Below, piece by piece: positions 49,603-58,202 of a stretch of DNA of 64,000 bases. The stretch's first letter is position 1, and the number at the start of each line of letters is the position of its first letter. Location: NCBI GenBank assembly GCA_002298785.1, contig DBMR01000011.1:214325-278324 (forward strand), written 5' to 3'. Below the pieces are notes generated by a model. It saw only the letters and a program-made list of their open reading frames with translations. It did not search any database and was not told the DNA's origin. The stretch is from Verrucomicrobia subdivision 3 bacterium UBA693 (GTDB lineage: Bacteria > Verrucomicrobiota > Verrucomicrobiia > Limisphaerales > UBA8199). The translations under genes and the position numbers were made by a program.

Positions 49603-52275
49603 CTACACGGTGATACCGTGTTTCTTTGCGGCTTTCTTCAGCGCCTCGAGCGCCTCCAGGTAATCACCTGATTTCAGGCTGCGCTCGAATTCCGTGTAAC
49701 CGTCCGCGCTAAAAGCCGAACGAAACGTGGTGCGATTATCCCGCCAGCAATCCTTCGCCCCGGGATCCCGATCCGCCAACAACGGCACGATGACTCCCAC
49801 CGCTTTGCGCAACTCCGCCACATTCACGGGCGGCACGTGCGCCGCACGGGTGACCGCCGGTTTCTCTTCGCGGGGCCGGACGACGGGCTTTAAATCCTTG
49901 AGCAACGTGCTCAGCATGTTCTCCATCTCCGCCCACAATACCTCAATATCCCCGGGCTCATAGCGATCGTGTATGGCGCGCTCCAGCGCGGTGGCCGCGC
50001 TGTTGATGGCGATGGCGCCGACCTCCCCGGATTCCGCTTTCAAGGCCCGGGCCACGCGCCCGGCTTCCTCGGGTTCGCCGCGCTCCAGGGCGTTGCGAAT
50101 CCTAACGGCCGCCGTGGCCTGATGCTCCGCAAAGTGCCGCAGCCGCTCCAGGTACAGGGCGTGATTTCCTTCCGCCCAGGCCAGTCCGTCCGCCGTCACC
50201 AACCCCTCGATCACCGGGAGGTCCGCCGTGGTCTCCGGCGCCTCGGCCGCAGCGTGCGGTTCTGCTTCGCCCGCCGATTCCGCAGTGATAGCCGGCGCTT
50301 CGACTGACTCGATCTTCTCCTCCGCTTTGCGCTCGGGTTCTGCCGATGGAATCTCCGCGGCCACCGTCACGACGGGTTGCTCCTCCGGTTCCGCCTCTGG
50401 TTCCGTGATTATCTCGACGGTCGGTTCCGGTTGGCTGCTCACTGGAGCGGCCACTTCCTCCGCCTTGACCGCAGCCGCCACTGCGGGAGCGGCAAAGAAA
50501 TCCATCTGATCATCCCGCCGCGCCTTCTTTGGTCGCGCGACTTTCTTAACCGCCGGAGGCTCAGGCTCAGCGGGAGCGGGAGCAGGGATTTCCTGAGGTT
50601 CAACCGCTGGCGCAGGAGCCACAACAGTGTTTGTCACGGGCTCCTCGGGCGCGCTGATGGCTTCGGTTGCTTCCACCGGCTCGATCGCGGCCGACTCAAC
50701 CGTGGTCTTAAGGCGCTCGTTCTCCGCCCGGGCCTGGGTCAGCTCTGCCTGGGCCGCAGCCAGCGCCACAGCCAAATCCGCCGCCTGCTTTCGGAACGGC
50801 TCCAACTCCTTAAGCTGGGACTTTAGCTGCGCGGCAGTAGCTTCGAGAACCGGCAGTTTTTGCGCCCGTGCCTCCGCGGCTGCGATGGCTTTTTCGGCAG
50901 CTTGATACTTGCCCTGGAGTTCGGCCAACAGGCCGGCGTCACGGGTAGCTCGTGCCTCCGACTGCACCCCGGCCTCCTTTTGCGCCCGAGTCAAAACCTC
51001 GAGCCGCGCGTTCAATTCGCCGATGCGCGCCTGGGCCGTTTGCAGGGCAGCCGCCGAGGCCTGCTCTTCCTTCGCCCAAACCTGCGCGGCTTCCTGGTTT
51101 TCGCGATTGGTGGTCTCGAGTCGAAGCTGCAATTCCGCGGCGGTGGCGTTGGCTTTGGCGAGTTCCTCGCGCAAGGCTGCGCCGTCCTGACGGGCCTGGA
51201 CCAGGGCTTGCTCGGTCAGCGCCTGCGTTTCCACGTGCCGGCTCTCCGCTTCGCGCAAGGCCGCCTGGGCACGTTCCGCGTCAGCCTGGGCCTTGGCCTG
51301 CGCGTCCCGGGCCAACCGCGATTCCTGCTGGGATTGACCCGCGGACCGAGTCTCCTGGCTCAGCCGTTCCCGGTTTTCATCGAGAGCTTCCTCGAGTGCC
51401 CGTCGCGACTCGAAAAGATTTACCACCGCACACAACAATCCCGCCAGGAACAGTGCCAGCAAAGCTTCCGCTGCGGTTAACCAGGCGTTAAACCAGCCGC
51501 CTCGCGGCTCCACCGCCAACCGGAAATCCAGGTTGCCCACCCGCACCGATTGCTTCTCCGCATTGGAAAGATCCACATTCCCGCGCCACAGCACCGGCAC
51601 CGGTTTCTTTCCTTCCGCACCTTGCTGAAAAAAGGCGTACTTGTAGCCACGCCGATACAAATCATCCACCCGCGCCCAGCTAAAGGCGTCTTGCAGCCGC
51701 ATCGAAACCGCCGCGAGGCCCCAAAAATTCTCGGCGCCGGTCCGCGTGCGTTCAAACAACGGCACCCGCGCCACGATTCCCTGCCCGCCGCGCATCGGCA
51801 ACGGACCGCAAACCGTGAGCATGCGCCGCTTGATGGTAATCTCGACCCCCAGGGCCTGGGCGGGGTCCGTCCTCACATTAAGCCCAATCAACCGCTCGTT
51901 GCCGCTCTTCGGGATCACGTCCCGCACCACACCATAGGGCTGCAACTCGATCGTCGCGACGGCCGGCCGCGTGGCAAGCAGATTGGCGGCAATGCCGGGA
52001 AAGCCAGGAATGCCCGACACCGATTGCTGGCCATAAACCGTGAGAATCTCCGCGGCCGAAATCGCCTGTTGAAATTGCAGTTCCAGCACCGCGGCGCGGG
52101 CCTGCGCTTCCATACGCGCGGCGGTCCGGGTCTCCTCCACGCGATCCACCGCTCGCCAGGTCACCACCACCCCGCCCACCAGCAACGCCACCACTAAAAC
52201 CACAATCGCCGGACGAATCAACGGCGCCGGACGCGGGCTTGCCGCGCCAATCTCAGGAACTTTGAATACGTTCAT
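49603..52275 (-). CDS. CHASE-like/coiled-coil membrane protein with degenerate Hpt domain
   Basis: 890 residues from the ATG at 52275. A membrane helix at about 22-43 (AIVVLVVALLVGGVVVTW) is followed by a CHASE-like extracytoplasmic part (LELQFQQAISAAEILTVYG, GIAANLLATRPAVATIELQP, LIGLNVRTDPAQALG), then a second helix near 263-282 (EALLALFLAGLLCAVVNLF). A long coiled coil (about 290-525) precedes a Pro/Glu/Ala-rich region (about 530-690). At about 700-770 there is an Hpt-like four-helix segment (RIRNALERGEPEEAGRVARA, LKAESGEVGAIAINSAATAL). In Hpt domains the phosphorylated residue sits in AHxLKG; here the sequence is ARALKA, so Arg replaces His. No kinase core or receiver is present. It may be a scaffold that senses a ligand without phosphotransfer. 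Confidence 0.75.
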   Translation of the reverse strand: MNVFKVPEIGAASPRPAPLIRPAIVVLVVALLVGGVVVTWRAVDRVEETRTAARMEAQARAAVLELQFQQAISAAEILTVYGQQSVSGIPGFPGIAANLLATRPAVATIELQPYGVVRDVIPKSGNERLIGLNVRTDPAQALGVEITIKRRMLTVCGPLPMRGGQGIVARVPLFERTRTGAENFWGLAAVSMRLQDAFSWARVDDLYRRGYKYAFFQQGAEGKKPVPVLWRGNVDLSNAEKQSVRVGNLDFRLAVEPRGGWFNAWLTAAEALLALFLAGLLCAVVNLFESRRALEEALDENRERLSQETRSAGQSQQESRLARDAQAKAQADAERAQAALREAESRHVETQALTEQALVQARQDGAALREELAKANATAAELQLRLETTNRENQEAAQVWAKEEQASAAALQTAQARIGELNARLEVLTRAQKEAGVQSEARATRDAGLLAELQGKYQAAEKAIAAAEARAQKLPVLEATAAQLKSQLKELEPFRKQAADLAVALAAAQAELTQARAENERLKTTVESAAIEPVEATEAISAPEEPVTNTVVAPAPAVEPQEIPAPAPAEPEPPAVKKVARPKKARRDDQMDFFAAPAVAAAVKAEEVAAPVSSQPEPTVEIITEPEAEPEEQPVVTVAAEIPSAEPERKAEEKIESVEAPAITAESAGEAEPHAAAEAPETTADLPVIEGLVTADGLAWAEGNHALYLERLRHFAEHQATAAVRIRNALERGEPEEAGRVARALKAESGEVGAIAINSAATALERAIHDRYEPGDIEVLWAEMENMLSTLLKDLKPVVRPREEKPAVTRAAHVPPVNVAELRKAVGVIVPLLADRDPGAKDCWRDNRTTFRSAFSADGYTEFERSLKSGDYLEALEALKKAAKKHGITV

Positions 52276-52307
52276 AGGACGAATAAATCCCGACCGATCG
52301 CGGCGGC

Positions 52308-53570
52308 TCAGGTAAATCGCGGTGATTGACCGGTGCTGGCCAGCACTGCCTGCCAGATCTGGCTGTCCGGGTCGATGCGCTTGCGTTGCTTTGCCAGCAT
52401 CGTGATCGGCAGGTGAATGAACAGATCGTGCAGATAACCGATCACCAACCCGGTCTTGCCGGCCATGGCCGCATGCACCGCATTCCGCGCGAACAAATCG
52501 CACAGCACCGCGTCTTCCGCATCCGCCTTGACGCTGCGAATCAGGTAGCTCGGGTCAAAATACCGCACCACCGTGGGAATCTTCCTGGCTTTGAAATGCG
52601 CCTCAATGTTCTGGCGCAGGAACGGCCCGACATCCTGCAGCTTGACGTTGCCGGAAGCGTCCTGTTGGGTGGTGCTGGCTTTCATCAAATCCTGGCCGGC
52701 CCCTTCCGCCACCACCACGACCGCGTGTCTACGGCGCAGTATCCGCTTCTCCAACGCCATCAGGAAACCATTGTCGCCCTCGAGTTTGAAGGGCACTTCC
52801 GGAATCAGGGTGAAATTGACGTCCTGGCTGGCAATCGTCGCCCCGGCGGCGATGAATCCCGCGTCACGCCCCATCACCTTCACGAGGGAGATGCCATTTT
52901 CAACGCTGTGCGCTTCCATGTGCGCGCAGACCAGGATTCGGGCCGCCTCCTCGACTGCGGTCTGGAACCCGAATGTGCGCGTCACAAACGCCACATCGTT
53001 GTCGACCGTCTTCGGTACGCCCACCACCGCGAGCGGGTGCCCGCGTTTCTGCGCTTCCAGGTAGAGATCATTGCCTCCCCGCTGGGTGCCATCGCCACCG
53101 ATCGTGAACAGGATGTCCACGCCCAGCCGGATCAGGTTGTCCACCGCCACCGCTGTATCCACCGGCCCGCGCGAGGTCCCCAGCACCGTCCCGCCTTCCC
53201 GATGAATATCATCCACATATTCAGTGGTCAGCTTGACGGGCGGCTGTCCCCGGGACGGATCAAGCCCCTGGTAACCGCCACGAAATCCCAGCACCTTCGT
53301 CAGTCCATAGCGATGATGCAGCTCGAGAAAAATCGACCGAATCACGTTGTTCAATCCCGGGCAAAGCCCGCCGCAGGTGACAATGCCCGCGCGCGATTTG
53401 GACGGCTCAAAAAACAGCTTTGCCCGCGGCCCGGCCAATTCAAAGCTGCGCTCGTCCGGGTCGGTTGTGGTTCCATCCTGAATGATGCGCACGGGCACGC
53501 GCGCGGTGTCGGAAACTGTCCGCTCGTATGGCGAGGCGACTTTGCATTCCCCGAGTGTGGCAATACTCAT
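52308..53570 (-). CDS. ATP-type 6-phosphofructokinase (plant/spirochaete-like clade)
   Basis: 420 residues from the ATG at 53570 (MSIATLGECKVASPYERTV); a TTG 12 codons upstream is less likely. It phosphorylates fructose 6-phosphate. Marks: GIVTCGGLCPGLNNVIRSIF, VLGFRGGYQGLDPS, LFTIGGDGTQRGGNDLYLEA and VVGVPKTVDNDVAFVTRTFG (Asp catalytic), with KVMGRDAGFIAAGATIA. GGDG (Gly at the position of E. coli Gly104) favours ATP as donor, while Lys in PKTVDND is usual in the PPi-related group. This mixed signature is known from plant and Treponema-type ATP enzymes. The donor is therefore inferred. It is divergent from the exported nitrilase. Confidence 0.92.
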   Translation of the reverse strand: MSIATLGECKVASPYERTVSDTARVPVRIIQDGTTTDPDERSFELAGPRAKLFFEPSKSRAGIVTCGGLCPGLNNVIRSIFLELHHRYGLTKVLGFRGGYQGLDPSRGQPPVKLTTEYVDDIHREGGTVLGTSRGPVDTAVAVDNLIRLGVDILFTIGGDGTQRGGNDLYLEAQKRGHPLAVVGVPKTVDNDVAFVTRTFGFQTAVEEAARILVCAHMEAHSVENGISLVKVMGRDAGFIAAGATIASQDVNFTLIPEVPFKLEGDNGFLMALEKRILRRRHAVVVVAEGAGQDLMKASTTQQDASGNVKLQDVGPFLRQNIEAHFKARKIPTVVRYFDPSYLIRSVKADAEDAVLCDLFARNAVHAAMAGKTGLVIGYLHDLFIHLPITMLAKQRKRIDPDSQIWQAVLASTGQSPRFT

Positions 53571-53725
53571 GGGCCACATGTTGCGCGCCTCGGCCGGATT
53601 CGTCAATCAGGCTGCGCTACCCGGGCGCCTGCCCCGCCGCAGCTACGCCCGAGAACTTGCCACTGGACTCACGGCGGTTCTCTGGCAGGATGCCGCCGTC
53701 ATCAACGCGAAAGCCTGTCCCTGTG

Positions 53726-54589
53726 ATGCATTATCTCTCGCTTAATTTGCCGGAGCTTCTCCTGTTCATGTTTTTTACCTGCATGTGCGCGGGACAAGCC
53801 GCCGAACGCCCCGTGCGAACTCACGGAAGTCTGCGGGTGGCGCTCGCCCAACTGCCGTTGGAGGACGGCAACCTCGAGAAGAACATGCTCCTGGCCGAAA
53901 ACGCCGCCGCAGCCGCCGCCCGCCAACATGCGGATTTCCTGAACCTGCCCGAAGCCGCGGACTGGGGTTGGTTATACCAGCACGCCCGCCGCGATGCCCT
54001 GCCCATCCCGGGTAAATACACTGAATTCCTCAGCGACCTGGCCCGGAAACACCGAATCTGGATCTCCGCCGGCTGCCTCGAAAAGGACGGGGACAAGGTT
54101 TTTAACTCGGCGGTGATTATCGACCGGACCGGCCGGCTCGTGCTGAAGCATCGCAAAATTAACACCCTCGAGTTCCTGACCAAACACCTGTACGACCGCG
54201 GCAACGCCGAGGACATCAAAACGGTGGACACCGAGTTTGGCCGCATCGGCCTGACGATTTGCGCCGACAACTTCGAACTCAAAAACCCACAGCGCGTGGC
54301 CGACCTGGGGGCGTGGTTGCTCGTAGCACCCCATGGTTTCGCGGCGGAGGCGTCCAAGCTCGAAGCAAACTCGCGGGAATATCAGGCCCACATCAGCAAG
54401 GTGGCCAAAAACACGGGTCTGTGGGTCATTGGGACCGATGCCGTGCTCGGCACTGTTCAGGGCGGCGCCTGGAAAGGCCAACTGCACTCGGGTTGTTCCA
54501 TGGTCGCGCGCCCGGATGGCTCGGCCGCCGTCGTGGCCCGGTTCAAAGAGCCGGACCTGGTCTTCTACGATATTCCCGCCCAGCAATAG
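53726..54589 (+). CDS. Exported carbon-nitrogen hydrolase (nitrilase superfamily)
   Basis: 287 residues from the ATG at 53726, giving a hydrophobic lead (LSLNLPELLLFMFFTCMCAG, about 4-23) likely to be a signal peptide. The nitrilase-fold triad is visible: Glu in FLNLPEAADWG (about 76), Lys in LVLKHRKINTLEFL (about 143) and Cys in IGLTICADNFE (about 178). VALAQLPLEDGNLEKNMLLA opens the fold. The enzyme should hydrolyse an amide or nitrile outside the cytoplasm. The exact substrate is unknown. Most family members are cytosolic, so the signal peptide is worth noting. Confidence 0.85.
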   Translation: MHYLSLNLPELLLFMFFTCMCAGQAAERPVRTHGSLRVALAQLPLEDGNLEKNMLLAENAAAAAARQHADFLNLPEAADWGWLYQHARRDALPIPGKYTEFLSDLARKHRIWISAGCLEKDGDKVFNSAVIIDRTGRLVLKHRKINTLEFLTKHLYDRGNAEDIKTVDTEFGRIGLTICADNFELKNPQRVADLGAWLLVAPHGFAAEASKLEANSREYQAHISKVAKNTGLWVIGTDAVLGTVQGGAWKGQLHSGCSMVARPDGSAAVVARFKEPDLVFYDIPAQQ

Positions 54590-54593
54590 ACGC

Positions 54594-55442
54594 TTACGCC
54601 GGGCTTTTCCGAACCATGGTGACCCCCGCGCCGGGCTTGTAGGGGTCGCTGCCATTCAACCGCATCTCCACTTGCTTGCCGTGTTTATGCGGCGGCACCT
54701 CGATGCGATACAGTTTCTTTGCGCCGAACATGCCCGCCATGAGTTCCAGGCCTTCATCACCCCGGAAGTAGGCGTGCAGTTCATTGGTTCCGCCCGAACC
54801 GAAAGGGCTGTTCCAGGGATCAATTTTCGCGGTGCTGGCCTGCGTCACTTTCGCGTGGCCGTCCGCTGTGATCTCCATGGCAAATCCACCGCCATTCTCC
54901 CACAAACCAATGAACGGTTCCTTGTCCTTTGGCACCGGGACCGGGCCGGGACCCTGTAAAATGCTCGCCGCCCCCACCAGCGCGCCGCAAACGAGCACGC
55001 CGACCGTGGCTTTCTTCATCCAGCGCATCCCCGCCGGGACTGGCTTCCCTCCGGCCCCGCTCATCGTCCAGGATACCAGGAAGAGGATCGCCTGGAGCCC
55101 AAAGGCCACACTGTAGGGATCCGGGTAACGCCAATCGTCACCCTGCGCCAGCATGACGCCCACGCTGACCAGCATGATCCCTCCGCCAATGCCCGCCCAA
55201 CGCCAGCCGGCCAGCAACCCCACCGCGGCGCCCGCCAGCGAGATGGCAATGATCTTGTCGTCCCGCGGCGAGATGGCAAATGTCCCCAGCGCCGGTATCA
55301 GGGAGATCAGGATCATCACCAACACCGGCAGGCTGGTAAGCCGCGCCGCCCAGCGCAGGATGCCCCCGATCCTTCCCTTTTTAGGCTCTGGCACAGCCGT
55401 TGGCTGCGGCGCCACCGTTTCGGTTTGGGTTTCAGAACTCAT
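54594..55442 (-). CDS. Membrane protein of unknown function
   Basis: 282 residues. A polar N-terminus (TETVAPQPTAVPEPKKGRIG) precedes several membrane helices (LTSLPVLVMILISLIPALGT; IAISLAGAAVGLLAGWRWAG; IGGGIMLVSVGVMLAQG; VAFGLQAILFLVSWTMS; ATVGVLVCGALVGAASIL). The last 110 residues form a soluble domain (PFIGLWENGGGFAMEITADG, TNELHAYFRGDEGLELMAG) that resembles a lipocalin-like or small beta domain. No family is recognised. It converges with the nitrilase gene, 4 bases apart. Confidence 0.72.
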   Translation of the reverse strand: MSSETQTETVAPQPTAVPEPKKGRIGGILRWAARLTSLPVLVMILISLIPALGTFAISPRDDKIIAISLAGAAVGLLAGWRWAGIGGGIMLVSVGVMLAQGDDWRYPDPYSVAFGLQAILFLVSWTMSGAGGKPVPAGMRWMKKATVGVLVCGALVGAASILQGPGPVPVPKDKEPFIGLWENGGGFAMEITADGHAKVTQASTAKIDPWNSPFGSGGTNELHAYFRGDEGLELMAGMFGAKKLYRIEVPPHKHGKQVEMRLNGSDPYKPGAGVTMVRKSPA

Positions 55443-55526
55443 CGTTGGAACGATCGGTAATTGGTGCTTGGGACGGGTCTAGCCGCAGCCCGCAAGGCCC
55501 GCCAGGAGCTCGTGCCCGGGCAAATG

Positions 55527-56363
55527 CTAAAAATTCAAAGCGTAGGTGGGGCTTATCCGGTCCTCATCGGTCGTGCACCATAAATTCAGCGGACCCAGCG
55601 CCCGCCAATATTTCACGAAACGCGCGCTGCCATCCACCATGCCGTGGACCGAACCGCCGGAGCGGGTTCCGGGTCCCAGGCCGACATGCCGCCCCTGCTC
55701 GAGCTCCGTCTCGTCGTTTCCGAGCACTACCCCGGGAAAATCCTGCGCCCGCCCCGGCTCCAGCAGGTCCATGTAGTAATGCGGCGAGGTCGTTTTCTTT
55801 TCTCCCAAAAAAATCGTGTCCGATGGGTGCGGCACGGCGCTGGGTCGAAAACTCTTCTGGCTCGTTCCCCCCATATAGGCCTGAAATTCCTCATCGGTCA
55901 TGCTCCGCTTAAAATAGTCGTTCCAGCCATTGATGATGTAACTGCGCGGCGCCGCGTCGGCCGGATACTTGTTGGTATCCACCGAGCCGGTGGCGGGAAT
56001 CCCGGGGCCATCGGAAGGACAGCGCAGCACTTTGAGATTCTTGAAATTTTCATAGATGGCCGACGGCCAGCGAATGACCGTCGAACGGAGCGGCAGGTTC
56101 CCCTTGTTGTCGTCCCCATACATGATCCCGGCCACCACCAGTTGCTTCAAATTATTAACGCAAGAAACCCGGTGCGCAGTTTCCTTGGCTTTTGCCAGCG
56201 AGGGCAGCAACATGGCCGCCAGGATCGCAATGATGGCAATCACCACCAGCAGTTCGATCAACGTAAACCCGTGTCTGGCAACCGGTCGGGAGGGTGCGGT
56301 TCTGATGTGGCCGGCCCCGCCGACGCGACGGGTTCCCCTGGAATTTTGTGCGTTCCGATTCAT
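55527..56363 (-). CDS. Type II secretion-like pseudopilin (prepilin-type leader)
   Basis: 278 residues from the ATG at 56363, with AGG just before it. A long basic lead ends in RHG, followed by FTLIELLVVIAIIAILAAML, a class III prepilin cleavage site (G|FTLIE). After the hydrophobic helix comes LPSLAKAKETAHRVSCVNNL, then a globular part with MYGDDNKGNLPLRSTVIRWP, LKVLRCPSDGPG and GGSVHGMVDGSARFVKYW. This layout is the very numerous 'prepilin-type cleavage/methylation' family of Verrucomicrobia and Planctomycetes. Individual functions are unknown. No secretion ATPase or secretin genes are adjacent. Confidence 0.9.
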   Translation of the reverse strand: MNRNAQNSRGTRRVGGAGHIRTAPSRPVARHGFTLIELLVVIAIIAILAAMLLPSLAKAKETAHRVSCVNNLKQLVVAGIMYGDDNKGNLPLRSTVIRWPSAIYENFKNLKVLRCPSDGPGIPATGSVDTNKYPADAAPRSYIINGWNDYFKRSMTDEEFQAYMGGTSQKSFRPSAVPHPSDTIFLGEKKTTSPHYYMDLLEPGRAQDFPGVVLGNDETELEQGRHVGLGPGTRSGGSVHGMVDGSARFVKYWRALGPLNLWCTTDEDRISPTYALNF

Positions 56364-56483
56364 ACCTGGCTGTTCCGATTTTACCGGCTGGTTTTTCACC
56401 GCCGGCAGAGACGGCTCCCGGAGATCCGGGCTTCTCGCCTCGAATATTTCCACGCCGCCCGCGTCTAACTCCAGCGAGCACTA

Positions 56484-56933
56484 ATGACAAATAAGAAAAT
56501 TCAGCTCGTAGCGCTAGCTCTTCTTATAGGCGGCATCATGCTGTACCTTAACAAAGACTGGTTTACCAAGGCTCCTATTCAAATTTCTCATCGTTTTCAT
56601 GCCTTCGGGGGCAGGCTTAATCAGGACTCCGGCCCGTCCCCGCTCATGTTCGAGTTCAGCCGGCTGCTCAAACTCACTTCCATCCAGGTCGTTGCCGTTA
56701 ACGATATTGAAACGAACAAATATCCCCACCCTCTCTGGCATCTGATCTCCGATTCCAACTCCGTTCCCACCCGCGGTTTTCTCTACGGCATGGAGATCCA
56801 GGGCATGCGGCCCGCCTACAAAGGCAGCGCCGCTGCACCGCTCGATCCCACCGCAAAATACCGGCTCCTGCTCCAGGCCGGTGGGTTCAAAGCCCAGCAC
56901 GATTTTCGCATCGACCCAGCCGCCGGTCCTTAG
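56484..56933 (+). CDS. Membrane-anchored protein of unknown function
   Basis: 149 residues. An N-terminal helix (IQLVALALLIGGIMLYL, about 6-22) is followed by a soluble part: HRFHAFGGRLNQDSGPSPLM, FEFSRLLKLTSIQVVAVNDI, PLWHLISDSNSVPTRGFLYG and YRLLLQAGGFKAQHDFRID. The mature half reads like a compact beta domain. No family is recognised. It is divergent from the pseudopilin gene. Confidence 0.68.
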   Translation: MTNKKIQLVALALLIGGIMLYLNKDWFTKAPIQISHRFHAFGGRLNQDSGPSPLMFEFSRLLKLTSIQVVAVNDIETNKYPHPLWHLISDSNSVPTRGFLYGMEIQGMRPAYKGSAAAPLDPTAKYRLLLQAGGFKAQHDFRIDPAAGP

Positions 56934-57014
56934 CCCAACCGGTGGCCAACCTTCCGCCTCGGCCGGTTTTCCGCTGCTTTCCGCCTCGCACCCGCTTTGC
57001 TACCCTGCCCGCGC

Positions 57015-57881
57015 ATGAGCAGCGTTCCGTATCGCGGTCGATTGGCCCCCTCGCCCACAGGCTACCTGCATGTGGGCCATGCCCGCACCTTTTGGAAGGC
57101 CCAGCAGCGCGCCGAACTGGCCGGTGGTGTGCTCGTCCTGCGGAGCGACGACATCGACGCCGTCCGCGCCAAAATGTCCTTCGCCGAGGCCATGATCGAG
57201 GACCTGCATTGGCTTGGGTTCCGTTGGCAGGAAGGACCGGATTGCGGCGGTCCTTTTGGTCCGTATGAACAGAGCCGGCGGCGGGCTTTCTACGAGGAGG
57301 CGTTTCAAAAGCTTCAGGCCGCCGGTTGGGTCTATCCCTGTCGCTGCACCCGGAAGGACGTCTTGCGCGCCCTCCAGGCCCCGCATGCCACCGATGAGGG
57401 ACCCATTTATCCCGGCACCTGCCGGCCCGCCGGCACTCAGCCGATCTCCCAGCCCGTCACCCCGCCCTTGAATGCAACGAAATGGAATTGGCGATTCCGT
57501 GTGCCCGACGGTGAAGTCCTCGAGTTCGTGGATGGCGGGTTCGGCCCGCAGCGGTTTGTGGCCGGCCAGGATTTTGGGGATTTTGTCATCTGGCGCCACG
57601 ACGACCTCCCCTCCTACCAACTATCTGTCGTCGTGGACGACGCCGCGATGCGAATCAGCGAAGTCGTCCGCGGCGCCGACCTGCTGCTCTCCACCGCCCG
57701 GCAGTTGTTGCTCTACCGCGCCCTGGGTTATCCACCCCCGGCATTCTACCACTGTCCGCTGGTCACGGATGACGCCGGTGTCCGCCTGGCCAAGCGCCAC
57801 GATTCCTTGAGCCTGCGGACGTTGCGCGAACAAGGCGTCACCCCCGAGAGCCTGCACGAGAAATTCCTATCCGATTCTTGA
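57015..57881 (+). CDS. gluQ: Glutamyl-Q tRNA(Asp) synthetase
   Basis: 288 residues from the ATG at 57015. A paralogue of the catalytic core of glutamyl-tRNA synthetase; it attaches glutamate to queuosine of tRNA-Asp. The HIGH-type motif is in RLAPSPTGYLHVGHARTFW (about 8-26), and VLRSDDIDAVRAKMSF stands where LRxEDxDxxR is usual. The zinc site YPCRCTRKDV...YPGTCR near 107-137 is characteristic of GluQ. The KMSKS-like loop is RLAKRHDSLSLRTL. The anticodon-binding domain is absent, as expected. The IEDLD variation (SDDID) is slightly unusual. Assignment is good. Confidence 0.88.
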   Translation: MSSVPYRGRLAPSPTGYLHVGHARTFWKAQQRAELAGGVLVLRSDDIDAVRAKMSFAEAMIEDLHWLGFRWQEGPDCGGPFGPYEQSRRRAFYEEAFQKLQAAGWVYPCRCTRKDVLRALQAPHATDEGPIYPGTCRPAGTQPISQPVTPPLNATKWNWRFRVPDGEVLEFVDGGFGPQRFVAGQDFGDFVIWRHDDLPSYQLSVVVDDAAMRISEVVRGADLLLSTARQLLLYRALGYPPPAFYHCPLVTDDAGVRLAKRHDSLSLRTLREQGVTPESLHEKFLSDS

Positions 57882-58202
57882 AGGCCTCATACCCGGTCTT
57901 CATGGGTAAATTAATCGACAATGCGAAGGACGCTGCGTTGGTCGTGGCTTAACGGTATATCAAAAGGCCGGGAATTCGGGATTCAAATTTGATTGGCTAC
58001 GATTCTCCTTGGAAGGATGCAGCCATCGGATTATTGATTCTGAATATGCGATCGTTCCACGACCAATGGCATCGCGATAAAGGACCAAGCTCGCAGCCGA
58101 TCACGGTCAGGTTTTCAAATGGAATTCCCGACCTTACCAACCTGGTTTTAGAGATGAAACCGCAGCCATGAGGTCTGACAAATCGAAGGAAGCTCTAAAT
58201 CC
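57882..58202. other. Intergenic region with a possible short frame
   Basis: About 320 bases, more AT-rich than the surroundings. A TTG-started frame at 57989-58171 reads MIGYDSPWKDAAIGLLILNM and ends LTNLVLEMKPQP, without ribosome site or recognised family. It may be a remnant. GAAGGAAG at about 58185-58192 is the ribosome site of the serpin gene. Confidence 0.35.
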
